A DNA stretch of 64,000 nt from Narthecium ossifragum (GCA_963920575.1 OY986975.1:22041897-22105896), one strand, 5' to 3'; numbered from the stretch's first letter, positions 13,835 through 27,448 are shown. The notes: generated from the letters alone by a model not told the origin. Translations and numbers: made by a program.

Positions 13835-16537
13835 TTAGTTTATGGCAATGATCAAAAAGCCAACAGAAATGTACATGAGGAAAACTGGATAGAGGGCCAA
13901 TGCCTTGCGCCTTGGTGCGACAGCTGCGCTCATGAAAGGGTATGCTGCCCAGGAGCTCCAAGCCAAGGCAATTGACACAACAACTATCTTGATTATGACA
14001 TTATCTTTCAGCAAGCAGATCAGTGCTCCAACATCCAACGGAAATAGGCAGTAACCAAGAAGGCTGAGGCTTTGAAAGAAGATGATATGCCCCCCCTGTA
14101 ACAATCCAATTATTTGTGTTTTTAGTTAATGCCAGAGGTAGAATGAAGAATTGCATCTGTAAGAATAACTTACCAGAAGTAGAACATTCAATGTGAGAAT
14201 TATAGCACCAGCTGCGAGGACAGCAAACGCAACTGCGAAAACTTCAGACTGTATACAAGAGGAAGGAAGAGCATTTAGTTATAAGAAAGTTTAAAATTTT
14301 ACCACAAACATGAGCACAATCAATTTATGTCTAGCTGTTCTTTGGATTGGCTCATAGCACAAATACTATTTACTGAACAAATTGATGCTCATCCCACCAC
14401 TTCACAACCCAATCAAAGGTTAACATGGATTACTGCTTGAAATGCTGGTAACAGCTAGAATATGAACATAATGTTTTGACGGAAAAAATGGCATGTACTT
14501 CGATTCTCAATCAAAAGTCCCTAGGGAACAGATACAAAAACCAAAAAAGCCACTGTTTGGTGGTGGCTCATAGTCCAGGGTTATTAGTATAAACCCCAAT
14601 GTACTGATTTTGACCTAATAGAGAAAAGGTGCCCCTCTCTCGTGGACATAGGCAAAATGCCGAACTACGCAAATATGTGTCTCTATTTTCTCCCTCTGTG
14701 TGTTCATTGCTATTGCTGCTAGGGTTAATTGCCAACAGCCACTTTTCCCACATAAAGTATCTAAAAGAGCAGGGAAAAAGGTAGTCTGAATGGCAATGAC
14801 AGCACCCCCCCCCCCCACCCCCAATGCATAGCCCAGTTACCCTGCCAAGTATTACAAGCGAACATGCTCCATATATCAAAACTAATCAAATGTTAATTAC
14901 AACTTATTAGAGAAAGAAAAGCCCTGATTATTCACCATATAGTGGTCTAACAGAAAGTACTCCTTAAAACATGTCCCAATACTAAAAGCAAACATGTCAC
15001 GAAAATCAAAAGGGAACATGTCCCATTAACATTTCCTAAACAACAGATAAAGAAACAAATTCCTGCAAGAACATATTAGTTGTCTCTATGTACAAGAAAT
15101 GCCTAGATTGTTTGCCATATTTGATGTATAACTAACCAACGTTACTAATGACCCTATTGTGAGTATAATTATATCGGGCGCCTCTTAATAGAATGCAAAA
15201 CATAGTTGTCCTTTTCTTACACATGCCAGGTAAATTATATGATACTTTTACTCTCTAAAGTAGAAGGCGAAGTAAAACATGGAACCTCTCTCTACACAAA
15301 AGGATGGGGTTCGTTCGTTTTACTCCAGCAATTCTTATATTTATTATTTATGAATTTTCTACTGAAGGTTCACTCTATTCGTTATTATCCATCGCTATGT
15401 CTCTTACAAGACATTCTAAAGAACTTTCCTGTTTCACTATGGCGCTCCACTTTTATCAGAAAGCTATCTGCTATCCTATTAACGCATAACCCTTCTGCTA
15501 GTGCATTTTGTGTTTGGCACAACAGAGCTAAAAATTCCAATATTCAAAATCTCAAATAACATTAATTTAATGAGCAAATACAAGTTTTCAGTTTATCTGC
15601 ATGAATTTTCTTCATACCACTTTCACAAGCAAAAAGTCATAATTAGATTTTCCACTTGCATGGACTCAACAAGAGACGATAAGCCTATTTACTCACATAG
15701 TGCACAACTCTAGCATATCAAAGCTTGAATTCCTATGCAATAATATAGCCTTGCTTGAGATGCTACAGCTCCATTGATTCAGATGTCGACAAGAAGCAAT
15801 TTTCTAGCACCACTATTAGCAAGATCTTTAACCGAGTATTTGGATCTTACCCTATTAAGACCAGTATATAAACAGATCTCGTGCCAATTGTATAGACAAT
15901 CTAAACGGCTAAGAGACAACGCTATTCCTTCCAATCCTCTCAGAAATCCCAAAATCGAAACAAGAATATGCATTAACAAAACCAATTTACGAAGAGCAAA
16001 TAACACATAGGATTCAGCAAGTACCCTCTTCACGGTCGCCGAGTATGAAAGCGTGAGCCCCAGGAAGACAACAAAAAAGAAGGGCCCCCACAGATCCCAA
16101 TCCCTCAGTGCCTTCCCAGGATCCTCTCGAAAGGGATTGGGGAACACTACCAGCTTCAAGTTGCTCACAATCCGCGACAGATCCCGCTTCACGGTATCCC
16201 ACACGGGCTCGGTAAGAGTGTTAGTCAGCGGCCCGAACCCATCCGCCGCGATCCCCCCACGCGGTCCCCCGCCGGCTGAGTTGGCAGCGGTGGTCGGAAG
16301 CACCTCAGGCACGGGCGGCGCCGGGGAGAGGATGGGAGATGTAGGGGGTTTGCTGTAGGACGGAGGGGGGAGGTTGGAAGGGATGAAGGGGGAGGAGGAT
16401 ACAGGAATGGAGGCGCGAGGGGGGCTGGGGGGGCGGGCGGGGAGGACGGTGGCCGGGGAGGAGTAGATGAGGTTCTCGATCTCGTCGATGTCGGACTGGG
16501 CCGAAGAGTGGAGGGGGATCGTGTCTCCGTGGGACAT
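13835..16537 (-). CDS. YIP1-family Golgi protein, YIPF6/YIP4-like
   Basis: A multi-pass protein of the Golgi and trans-Golgi network. Plant YIP4 proteins act with ECHIDNA in secretion of wall polysaccharides and sorting of membrane proteins. Three exons (16537-16025, 14248-14174, 14095-13835) close in frame to 282 residues. The N-terminal cytosolic part (about 1-115) is proline-rich. It is followed by the family segment [20 protein letters not shown] and by later membrane spans including [20 protein letters not shown]. The end is short and hydrophobic. Intron 1 is large (about 1.8 kb) and otherwise ordinary. GGGCC words upstream (near 16700-16740) resemble TCP-type site II promoter elements. 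Confidence 0.92.
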
Positions 16538-16839
16538 CGCGGCGGAGATGGCGGCGGCGCCGCCGGATCTAGAGGTGGTGGAGAGGAGAGACGATCGCGA
16601 AGGTCGGGAAGCTTAGGAGATCAAGCAAAGGCTTTAATATATTATAGCTGGGGATTTGGAAATGTACTAACTTAAAAATATATTCACGCACCGGGCCCAT
16701 ATGGGCCAGGTCGGGCATACTACGGGCCTACTAATGGGCCCTTCTTACGTCCAGCAATTTACTACATAACACCGGTGTTGTTACTTGTTACACTTGTCAT
16801 TCTCCATTGCATGGGCTTCTTTTACATGCTTTAATAGAC

Positions 16840-17691
16840 AGAATTGCATGAGTGATGAGGCCATGTCGAGGACTGTATGATAGTGTCGTTTTGCTCGCGA
16901 GGTTTGGAACAGAGCACTTCTTGGTGTCGACGCCCCTTGTGATGAACTCAACATGGAAACTTGCTTGAAGCTCCTGTGCCGGCCTCGGAAGTCCACTAGT
17001 ATTACCCAGGTAAAATCTGTGATCTCCTATGGTCTCTGGCTGCTCTGGAAGGATCGATGCAGCTTTGTCAATGATGAAGGAAGCAGAGGAGCTTAGAGTG
17101 TCGCCTATGCCATCCGCTGGCAAAGTAAGGAATTCCTTGCTGTTGCTCAAGCTGGGAAGATACCCATCAAGTCCATTTGCTGGAAGGGGGTTAGGATGCA
17201 AACTGATGCCTCCTTCGATCCGGCCACTGGCATCGCGGGGATTGGCGTTGTAGGCATCGATGAAGAAGATGTGGTCCTATGGTCAGACGGCGAGCAACGC
17301 CAGGTCCCCTCCATCCTCGTGGGTGAGCTCCATGCCATACTGGCAGCAATCAGGGTGACAAACAAACACTGCTATCATAAGGTCCTCATTGAGTCGGACT
17401 CCCTATTCACAGTTCAGATGGTTGAGAGCAGAGCTCCTTTGTTGGAGATGTGCAGATCCGTGGTGCAGGATATCTGGTGGGAATCGCGCCACCTCAGTCA
17501 ATTTCATATCCGGTACATTCCGAGGGAACAGAATTGCCATGCTGATTGGGTTGCTCGACATGCCGGGTCACTCCATTCTGTTTTCAACGGCACCGAGGGG
17601 TATAGGGGGTCTGTCCCTATCACTCCGGGTTCCTCCTGATGTAAGCCCCTGTTTGGGCCTCTAGCCTTCGGGCTCAACTAATAAAAAAAAA
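16840..17691 (+). mobile_element. Decayed LINE 3' end with RNase H domain
   Basis: Reading frames at about 16895-17095 and 17100-17639, joined by a frameshift near 17095, match the end of plant LINE polyproteins: a W-rich stretch (YGLWLLWKDR) and an RNase H domain whose four acidic positions are visible (QTDAS, GELHA, ESDS, HADW). After the stop at 17637-17639 comes a short tail ending in AATAAAAAAAAA at 17683-17691. The upstream part is degraded. A 9-base word TATAGCTGG occurs at 16643-16651 and again at 17695-17703 and may be the target duplication, although the first copy lies close to the YIP4 promoter. Confidence 0.8.
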
Positions 17692-17847
17692 GACTATAGC
17701 TGGTCCATATACAGTTTCACATAAATACGAATATGAAAGGAGAATTTTGGTTGGCAACTTAATAGTGCTGACTAATGCTGCTGCATTGCGTGATTCTGTC
17801 AGCATAGTATTCACCGCATCAAAGTCTAATGTAGCATGAGCTAATGC

Positions 17848-17930
17848 CATGCAATGCAACATGGAAATCGAACGGTACCATGCAATGCAACATGGAAATC
17901 GAACATGAAAATCGAACGGTATCACATGAT
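17848..17930. repeat. Short tandem repeat, 31-bp unit
   Basis: The unit containing GCAATGCAACATGGAAATCG is present twice in tandem, followed by a shorter partial copy ending ATCGAACGGTA. No gene overlaps it. Confidence 0.75.
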
Positions 17931-18727
17931 GTAACATCAAAAATATATAAATCCCGAGAGTAACGTATCACCAAGGATGGTCTCATGCTGCATTAGGCAA
18001 TGCTACGTCACCCAGTGCAGCAAACTAAATCAGTTGTAAATGGCTAAATGCATCAATGAGTAAATTATTCTAGTTTCACATTCCAGATGCCTAATGTTCA
18101 ACACATGCAGTGAATTTGAATACAAAAAGTCTGCAAGACAACCAACAGGGCATGACATGAGAAGTATATGCTTTTGTATGATAAGTTCTTCTGCACATTC
18201 TCTTCTATGAGCTCAAGCAGAATCTCTAATAGTATGACATGAATTCTGGACAGAAGAATGCAGAAGAACACCAGCAACTGGAACATTACCATTCTTTAAC
18301 AAGTTCACAATGGTCTTCTGATGAGTCACAGAAAACAGTTTGTAGGGCATGAAAGATTACCATGACTTAAGCAAAAATATAAAACCAATTAATAGTCCAT
18401 ATTTATGGAGCCCTCATTGGAAGGAAATAAATTATTAATGGAATTATCACCTAAAGTCGACTAATATCATCAAGGTACAATCCCAAAGTCATAATCCATA
18501 TCACAAAAACCCCTCTGTAAATTTAGAAAAGAATAAATAAGATTTTGAAAACAAAAATAAGAACAATATGTCAGCTTCCACCTCCTATATTTACACAACC
18601 AACAACCCTTTTAGTGAGCTTTCACGGTTTCATGTAGCTGCGCTCATGATGAAATCACCAAGAAAACAATTGAGAGAAATTCTCCCTCCTTGGATGACAA
18701 GCGCACTTTGACAAGTTCATTCACAGA
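17931..18727. other. Intergenic and probable CESA 3' UTR
   Basis: AT-rich DNA without recognisable genes. The segment immediately right of the end is the CESA stop codon at 18728-18730. Confidence 0.5.
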
Positions 18728-21700
18728 TCAATTACAATCTAAACCACAAACCTCTAGCACAGGCCCATCTGACTTGGCGATGAACGGGTTTACTCGAACC
18801 CACAAGAGGGAGAAGATTGATGCTAGAAGTATAGACCAGACTATGATGATAGTGGGCGCTCTGTCCTGCTTCCCCATCAATCCTTTCAGGAATGGGTAGA
18901 GATGGACTATGACCCAGAACGCAAAGAAGAGCTTGCCGAAGAGGGGACCCCATGATTCGTAACCGTTATTGATGGCATTTGAGATCCCAGCTATGACACC
19001 AATTATGTTGAGTACAAGCAGCGATATGGGAGCAATGAGCAAAGAGGTCCACTTGAAGATATAGAGCTCAGAGTATTCTCCATCATCTGCTCCTTTGGCT
19101 GTTACTGTAAAGTTCGTGTCAACTCCAGCAATGACCTTAAGAAGACCTTGGAAGAGAGCAAAGAGATGCGATGAGACACCACCAATCACCCAGAACTGCT
19201 CGTTCCTCCACCAGTCGTCTATGCTTACATGGCCCCATTGCATCTCGAGAATACCAGTTGCAGCTATAGAAACAAAGAGCGCCATAAACACCAAGCCTGC
19301 ATAGCTGCTAATCTGTGGACAAAGAACTAAAGCATTAGGCTCCAATTGTATTTAGGGGGTGTTTGGCACTGCCCCATCCCAAGGGTGGATCCCATTTTCG
19401 GCTTGAGCGGACGCCACGCGCGGGATCCGCTCCCGCGGATCCCACGCGGTCCAAACACGCCCTTAGAGAAACATATAAATATGCTGAAAATGATGTAGGG
19501 TAAATATCAAAAGTAACTATGCCAAGAAGGAAGATAGTGTAATACCTCAGGCATGATAAAATTATTTGAGAGCAGGCATACTGCAGGCAATGTGCAGTAA
19601 ACTACCAATGGAATAGATGTCCAAGGATAGACGACGGAGTTTATGTAGGAAAACCGCTCCAACAACTTCAAACCACCTCCATAACCGTACCAAATTGGGC
19701 AGTGCTTGCTCAAGAAAATCTCAACCGATCCAAGGGCCCATCGCAATACTTGATGAAGACGGTCAGAAAGGTTGATAGGAGCAGACCCTTTGAATGCTGG
19801 TCTTTTAGGTATGCAGTAAACAGACCGCCAACCATGGCAATGCATCTTGAAGCCAGTCAGAATATCTTCTGTGACAGACCCATATATCCATCCAACCTGC
19901 TCATATTGATGTTTGGAAATAAGTACCATAGACTGGATAGTACATAATAAAAGTTCTATCCAAAATGCTTTCCCAATCGTACCTCTTTTCCCCATTCAGT
20001 TTTATCTTCATAACCACAGCTAATAACATGCATGGCTTCACTTAGACAAGAAGCAAAGTCGATGCCATAAGCAAGTCCACCATTCTCTTGAAGTGTTGAC
20101 GCTACAAAAACAGGTGATTGTCCAAATTTCTTCTCAAGCTTTTGCCGAGGGACTAAAGATGAATTCTCGCTTACCAGTCCTGCAAAAAATTATGATGGCT
20201 ATCAGGCCAGCGTGTGCATGGATCATCCAAATATCAGAAAAATCATATGCATGCAACTTGCCTTCAACTTCTTCAATTCTCTCAAGCGCATGTATTTGTA
20301 AAGATGCCTCTCTTTGCTTCAACTTCTGCTTCTTCTCCTTTTTATGCTTCAGGTTTCCTTTTCTGTTTTTCCTTTTAGATCCGCAACACAAGCAGCACCA
20401 TTTGGGCCAACAATTGCAGGTCTTTCCTGGGGGCTTCTCCTTGACAGGGGCATCAAATCCATATAGAGCTTGCCTTCTGAAAACACAACCTGTTCCAACA
20501 TAAATTGGACCCTGAATTCCATCCAGGCCTTTCATGTTGATCTGCTCCAACAGAGGAGGAAATGTGAGTAACTTCAACCGGTGCAAATAAAAATCAAAGG
20601 CAAAGAGAAGTATCAGCAAGTCAACAAGCACAGATAACATACATCAAAGAACACAACATTGCGATTTGAGTATCTGTCGTGCCGATCAATACCATCAAAC
20701 CTCTGAGGAAACTGCACATAACAGACTTTCTTTCCAGATGTGGGATCCATCATAAAGCACATGGCCTCTCTCAAGGCTTTGCTGTTATTTATGTAGTGGT
20801 CACAATCAACATTTAGAATGTACGGAGCATTTGATAGAACAGCAGAAACCCGCACCTAGAAGTAGATAAGCAACTAATCAGAAATAATACCTAAAAATGT
20901 TATACAGGAACCAATCAAACCAGCTCAACAAACTGTGTTGAAATACAACAATATTTAAAGCAATATCAAGGTCATACCAGAGCATTCATGGCACCAGCTT
21001 TTTTGTGATGATTAAATCCTGGCCTTTTCTCACGGGAAACATAAACAAGGCGTGGAAGGTTACTTCCATGCTCATCAAGGACACCATTATGACCAAGAAA
21101 GACCTGAAGAACAGGCAAACAGTACAGGTTATGTCTAAATAAATCATGACCGCAATATGATCAATTTTCTTTGGCATCATAAAACAATCTACTCGTAAAG
21201 ATTAAATAATGATGATTAAGACAGACCCTCACTACAAGAGATAACATGACATAAAAGTCTAAATAATAAGATGAGAACTGTTACATTTCGAGATGATGTG
21301 CATTGCTCCAACACAAACTTACTGCACAAGACATTAACACAAACCACCTTGCACAAACTCAGCACAATATAACAAGCTTGCAAAAGTAAATTTTTCTATA
21401 TTGAGTTCTCCACGGTCAATGTCAGCTTTTTTATGTTCCTAGTTCAAAAACTACTATTAAAGTCCTCATTCCATGAATGCAAATTGATCCACATCATCTC
21501 ACCCCATAATGTCTCACTTTCATTGTATAGTATTATATCACATTCAAATTAAAACGTTTACCCCCAATCTCGTTCTCTATTGAGAAAACTCCAATAATAA
21601 CTAAGAGCCTTAACATTTTTTTCCCCGATAGAACTACACTCGAGTTAAACTATATAGGAGCTGATAGCTTGCTCAAATACCTGGTCTGGTATTATGCAGC

Positions 21701-24700
21701 AAGGATTTTGGAATAACTTCTGATGAAAATAACGCAGAGCTACACACTACTATAAGCATGTAATATGTGCATGTCAACAGAGACATTTTCGATGGGGATG
21801 TCAATGTAAGCTTGCAATCTGTAAAGGCAGAATAGCTGATAAGCTCGTTAAGAACTAATTTAGATGGCAAAATCGACTTCCATGAAGAGAGTGAGGGCTG
21901 GTTTAAATGGCAGTGCTAAGTAGACTCAGAAAGCAGAGTATAAAATTGTTCATGATCTGGCTGCCTCCTTTGCGACACTATGCCATGAATCTAACTTGCC
22001 CATGAAAACATAAGTTTAGAAATCCAGCATTGAAAAAGTAATATTATTGGGGAAAAAAATGTCCACCATGTCTTATTTTCTTAAATTCGTTAGAAAGAAC
22101 TTAGATGAAGCTCATATTTTCCTTCTCAATAGTTTTCTCGACACTGCTTGGCAGTGTGTACTGACATGTACTATTCACTTTTCAAGAGAGCAAAATGAGA
22201 GCAAGACATAAAGGATATAATCATTATGAGTGAATATGGTACTGGAAAAGACTCCAGAATAGAAAAATATCAAATGATAGCAGCAAAAGATAAGATTTAC
22301 CTGAATCATTCCAGGATGGTCCCGAACACTATTTCCAGGCCATAGAGTTCCATCCTGCATTGTCCAACCTTCTTCTGGAACCCTCTGTGCTGTTGCTACT
22401 AGTCCATTTATCCGAACCTTGAATTCCTCATATTCCCTCTGCATGGAACATAGAAATCAATTGATATCTTACAGTAGTCTAATTCATCTGGAATCACATG
22501 CTTCATGAACTTTTAATGTCAATAGTGATAATAATACAAGGCAAAACAACATGGATGTATAACATTTGCAAGGAGGTTGAGTAGAGTATCCAGATATTAA
22601 ATATTCAGCATCAGAACAAAATTAGCATGGATGGATTGAATTAGCAAACATGTAGTTGGGTGAAGTATCCAGATATAATCTGCAACAGAAGCATATATTT
22701 GGTGCATTGTACAAAGTAGCAATATCATATATAGCAGAACTGGAGCTAACCTTCATTGCGCGCCGTTCCCTCACAAAATCAGGGTGAACTTTGTCCTTAA
22801 GATAATCTATTTTCTGGGCAAAGTACCATTCAGGAGCACGAGGCTCTATATTGAATTTTTTGCTGAATGGAACCCACTTTCTGGCAAAGACAGAAGTTTC
22901 AGAGAGTGCTTCAAAGGTGAGCATGGCAGCACCATCATCCGAGACATAGCACGAGACTTTATCAACAGGATAGTCCACAGCAAGAATGGAAAGAACAGTG
23001 TTTGCGGTGATTAGGGGAGGTTCTTTCATAGGGTCAACTGTGCTAACAAATACATCTATATCAGCCAACTCTGAGGGCTTTCCTTCTTTCTCATACCTGG
23101 CCAACAAATTACAGAGAAGGATGTCAAGCAAAACATCAATATAGTAAATGAACAGAAACTATCAAAGATGCAATCGATTGAGAATCCTTATACCTTAGTG
23201 AAAGGCGATCCAGATAGGTTTCTCGCTCTATTGGGTACCATTTTGGAAACTGATCCAATATCCATGATATAGCAAACCATATTTCACATATAACTGATGT
23301 CAACCACAAACCATATGCCTCTGGAACAGGGTGTAAAATTCTATATTGAAGAAAGAAGCCAAGAATAATAAGCCTAAGGATAACTATAATCCTGTATGGG
23401 TTTATCTTATTCGAAGAAATTGGTAGCTTCCTCGACAGTGGTTGCCTGCCTTCATCCGTCCTAAAAACACAGAGTAGCAGCATATAGTAAATAGAAAGAT
23501 CAAAGCATTAAATACAGTAAAAAGTGCTTGGAGATATCAATATCACTGAAGAACAGTTTTTCTAGTGATAAACTACAAAGAATACGAGACTATTACAATT
23601 AGTTTTGCAATAACTTAGTCATATAGCTTTTCTTAATGTTTTGTTTTGACAAGAGATCCTTTGATTAATGTAGGTTCTTTAAACGATACAACGCACGCAA
23701 CTTGCTTCCTGCTATTTGATTTTACGCTCAGATATGTTGTAATTACTTTTTTGATAAGTGGAAATTTCTAGCTAATGGGTTTTGTCCATGGTCATCCACG
23801 TAAGTCTATGCAATGTATGTATCTCAAGTTGGATTTGCATGGCAAGCACTCAATCAACATTTTTTCTGTCGGTGCAATTCCTAAGGTTTCAATTGTGAGA
23901 TCAGTGACAATCGCTTCTAGAGCGTTCAAAATTATTTTCACATGTTTCTTCTGTCCGCTTGTTTAAATCTGCAGTTAGCCTTCCTGATACTAATCAAAGC
24001 TACAAACACAAAAGAGATCAGTGGAACATATCAATATCATCCACCAGTTACACATGGCTAGAACTGTTCCTATCCTTCATCACCATGTGTTGCGCACGAA
24101 GAGTAAGAAAATGAAAAAAAAAAGGTAAAAAAAACTAGCTATATTTTATCTATCAACTTCTTATACGTATATAGAATTATGAGTTTACGACAGCCTTTAC
24201 TTCAAAAATGCGAAGCTAGCACTAAACTCAGAACCATGCAATTGTTCTGGAAATCAGCGTAAAACAGAATCTTACATGGGCAAATCAGGATCCTCTGGCT
24301 CGTTGCCATTGAAGTGCCCACCATCATCACCATCAAGTTGAACTTTTTGCATCTTCTCAATTTGCTTCTTCTTCCACTCCTCCATTCGATCCTTCCATGC
24401 GACAGTTCCATAACCATATAGTGCTAGGTCCTTACTAGGGTTTATTGGTCTTAATTGTACTGCAAAGCAAAAAAAAAAAGTGAATATTCAGAAGAGGAAG
24501 CAGGTCATAGGCGAATGATGACAATTTAAAGAACTAGAACTAAAGGAAATCTAATATATAGTCGTGAGAAAGAACGCATAGCATGACAAACAATATAGAT
24601 TAACTTACTAGAGGCTGAAGTTCTCAGAGGAGACACTGGATGGGTCTGTCCTCCAAACCCCACATGGGGAACGATGAGAGCATGACTATCCGAAGCTATC

Positions 24701-25818
24701 CCATCCACCTATAGAGATATATGAGTGCTACCATGTGAGAATTTAATAGATTGACACACAACATGAAAACCAATAATGGTCAACAAAAATATTTTACCTC
24801 TTCACCATAAGTTAAGAGAGGAACATTGCTGCTGATATCTGAAGGAGAATCTTGAAACCTAGATGTAGCCCCCAACAAACTAAGAGAGCGCCCTGCGCTA
24901 GTCTGGCCATAAAAGTTTGCCTCATAAGCATGCTGAGCACTGTCAAGGCTGTTAAAACAAAATTCTTGATCCAAATCCTCATCGCCGTCCTCTTCCTCGT
25001 CACCATTCACTCTAGCACTCCCTGTATTCATTCATACCCATATTTAAAATAAAAATAAAAAAACAGGTAGAACGATGCCAGATTGATTTATTCTCTTTCT
25101 AGAATATGTGAAACAAGGAGATTGGTGACAAAGGTGTTGAACCTTTGTGGCGCTTGTATCTGGTCTTGCACTGGGGACACGCCTGAGTTCCCTCCCTCCT
25201 CTCATACTCATAGCAAGGTCTGCACACTGGGAAAGCGCACTCGTTGCAGGCAACAAAGAGCTCCTTTTCCTTCTCTAAAATCTCAATTCCATCACCACAA
25301 ATTTGGCAAGTCTGCCCACTCAAATCCTGCAAAGGCTTCGGCTGCAACATCCAACGAGGTCCCAACAATTTACAATAAGGCACAATATTGGAGGAAAATT
25401 AAACCATCCGAAGAGAGAAACAAAGGATTCGATACAGTAACAAGATGAATCAGTTTACAAACAGCGAGCAACTACTGTACCAATAAAAAGATAGAGAACT
25501 CCAAGAATCAATTAGAGCATAAAACACACATACAGAAGAGCACACTGAAGAGAGAACCACTTATGCGAGAACATCTAATTTTGATAGGAAAACCCATGAG
25601 AAGGAACCCCAAAATCTCAACACTCTCATCAAACGCCGACTGGGTACCCCAGAAAACCACCACAAAACCCCCAAACTCAGCAAATCAAGCAAAAACCAGT
25701 ACCCAGAGGGGGAAAGGGGGATTTTTCACGCACTCACCCGCCCAAAATCATCCGCATTGATAACCACGAACTCGTTCCGGTTCCGAGACCCCGCGACGAG
25801 CCTTCCCCCGGTGTCCAT
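18728..25818 (-). CDS. Cellulose synthase catalytic subunit, CESA6-like
   Basis: A family 2 glycosyltransferase that makes beta-1,4-glucan from UDP-glucose in plasma-membrane rosettes. Fourteen exons close in frame to 1096 residues: 25818-25738, 25341-25143, 25021-24798, 24708-24609, 24459-24276, 23460-23194, 23096-22751, 22438-22301, 21103-20978, 20855-20643, 20541-20262, 20179-19983, 19896-19546 and 19312-18728. The N-terminal RING zinc finger has all eight cysteines (39, 42, 59, 62, 67, 70, 82, 85). The catalytic motifs SDDG (about 404), DCD (572-574), TED (794-796) and QVLRW (834-838) are intact. Two membrane segments precede the catalytic loop and six follow. The ending [19 protein letters not shown] resembles the primary-wall CESA6/CESA2 group. 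Intron 11 is GC-AG and intron 13 carries a Tourist MITE. Confidence 0.97.
19355..19462. mobile_element. Tourist-like MITE, copy 2, in CESA intron 13
   Basis: GGGGGTGTTTGG at the left and CCAAACACGCCC at the right bound a 108-bp element with perfect TTA target duplications (19352-19354 and 19463-19465). The 3-bp TTA target and the GTTTGG-type ends are those of PIF/Harbinger-related Tourist elements. It lies wholly within the intron at 19313-19545. Confidence 0.88.
20180..20261 (-). other. GC-AG intron 11 of CESA
   Basis: The exon ends ..TTGAAG and the intron begins GCAAGT, the strong consensus used by GC-donor introns; it ends TTTTTTGCAG. Only this donor keeps the frame from the EEVE segment into the [15 protein letters not shown] segment. 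The nearest GT would shift the frame into a stop. Length 82 bases. Confidence 0.9.
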
Positions 25819-26198
25819 CGGATAAAGCCCCCTCCTTTCTCAAAATCGCAACCCCAAAGCCACCTCCAAATTAAGCTCCGCCGCTCGCATTCCCTTCCGG
25901 GGATCACAACCAGGGGCGGCGAAAAGAAAACCAAAAAACCCAGAAAAATCCAGACCAAAAAAATGAGTGACAGACAACGGGAGAGAAGAGAGCTCCCCCT
26001 ACTATAAGAAAGCTCTCCAAAAACGCTTTGTGCGCAAATGCGGGGCCGATCGGCGACACGGGGCGGCGGGATCGCCCACGGTTAAGGGAGCGCTACGCGG
26101 TGAGTAAAAGTAAAAGGGATCGATGGAGTCTGGAGCCGAGTAGATAACCCCTATGGGTTAATACCCAGCACGAGAGAGAGTGTTAATAATTCAACGCG

Positions 26199-27448
26199 TC
26201 AGAGGAGATCGGACAAACGAAAAGAGAGAGGAGAGAGAAAGCTTAGACAGAGTAGAGGATCTCCGAGAGTGTGTAGTGTATCGGTGCTGGAGAGATGGGT
26301 CCCGACGGAGATCGGGACCCAGACGTCGGTGAGCGGTGACTATAGAATGGAGGCGGTGATAAGACGAAGGTTTTGGTTATCTGTCTTTTAACATTTGATC
26401 TATGAATGTAAAATATGAATTTTTGCATTCCGATATCATGTATTTTGATACCATCAAATTTTAGATTGGTAATTTGATATCATCAAGTTATAAACTAAAT
26501 AAAATTTAATTCCGACCCCTGACAGAGGAGATCATACAAACGAAAAGAGAGATGAGAGAGAAAGACAAGAGAGTAGAGAATCTCTGTGGAGTGTTGAGTG
26601 TATCGGTGTCGAAGAGGTGGGGTCCCCGACAAAGACCGAGGCCCAGACGGCGGCGACGTCGATGACTATAGAATAGAGGTGGTGACAAGATGAAAGTTTT
26701 GGTTGTCCGTCTTCTAACATTTGATCTATGGATGTAAAATGGGAAATTTTGCGTTCCGGTACCATGCATTTTGGTTCCACCAGATTTTAGATTATTAATT
26801 TGATATTACCAAGTTATAAACTAAGTAAAATTTAATTCCGACCCCTGACAGAGGAGATCGGACAAACGAAAAGAGAGAGAGTAGAGGATCTCTGTGGAGT
26901 GTATCGGTGTTGGAGAGGTGGGGTCCCCGACGGAGACCGACGCCCGTACGGCGGCGACGTCGGTGACTATAGAATGGAGGTGGTGACAAGATGAAGGTTT
27001 TGGCCGCCCGTCTTCTAACATTTGATCTATGGATGTAAAATGGGAATTTTTGCGTTTTGGTACCATGCATTTTGGTACCACCAGATTTTAAATTGGTAAT
27101 TTGATATTACCAAGTTATAAACCAAGTGAAATTTAATTCCGACCCCTGACAGAGGAGATCGGACAAACGAAAAAAGAGAGAGTAGAGGATCTCTGTGGAG
27201 TGTATTGGTGTCGGAGAGGTGGGGTCCCCGACGGAGACCGGGGCCCAGACGGCGGCGATGTCGGTGACTATAGAATGGAGGTGGTGACAAGATGAAGGTT
27301 TTGGTTGCCCGTCTTCTAACATTTGATCTGTGGATGTAAAATGGGAATTTTTGCGTTCTTGTACCATGCATTTTGGTACCACCAGATTTTAAATTGGTAA
27401 TTTGATATTACCAAGTTATAAATTAAGTGAAATTTAATTCCGACCCCT
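26199..27448. repeat. Four-copy tandem array, 301-326 bp units, upstream of CESA
   Basis: Units at about 26199-26520, 26521-26846, 26847-27147 and 27148-27448 share landmarks in the same order: AGAGGAGATCGGACAAACG, a GA-rich run, GTAGAGGATCTC, GACTATAGAATGGAGG, TAACATTTGATCT, a GGTACCATGCATTTTGGTACC-type palindrome, and TTTAATTCCGACCCC. Copies 3 and 4 are nearly identical and the same length, so the last duplication is recent. Open frames across the array are repeat artefacts. No transposon ends were recognised. Confidence 0.92.

Noticed and set aside
14797..14822. C-rich tract and glycine-rich frame in YIP4 intron 1
   Set aside because: A homopolymer run in an intron; the frames over it are short and without family resemblance.
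26506..27371. Repeated minus-strand frames of the form MHGT..FYIHRSNVRRR
   Set aside because: They are the same stretch of a non-coding tandem repeat read four times; no family resemblance and no splice context.
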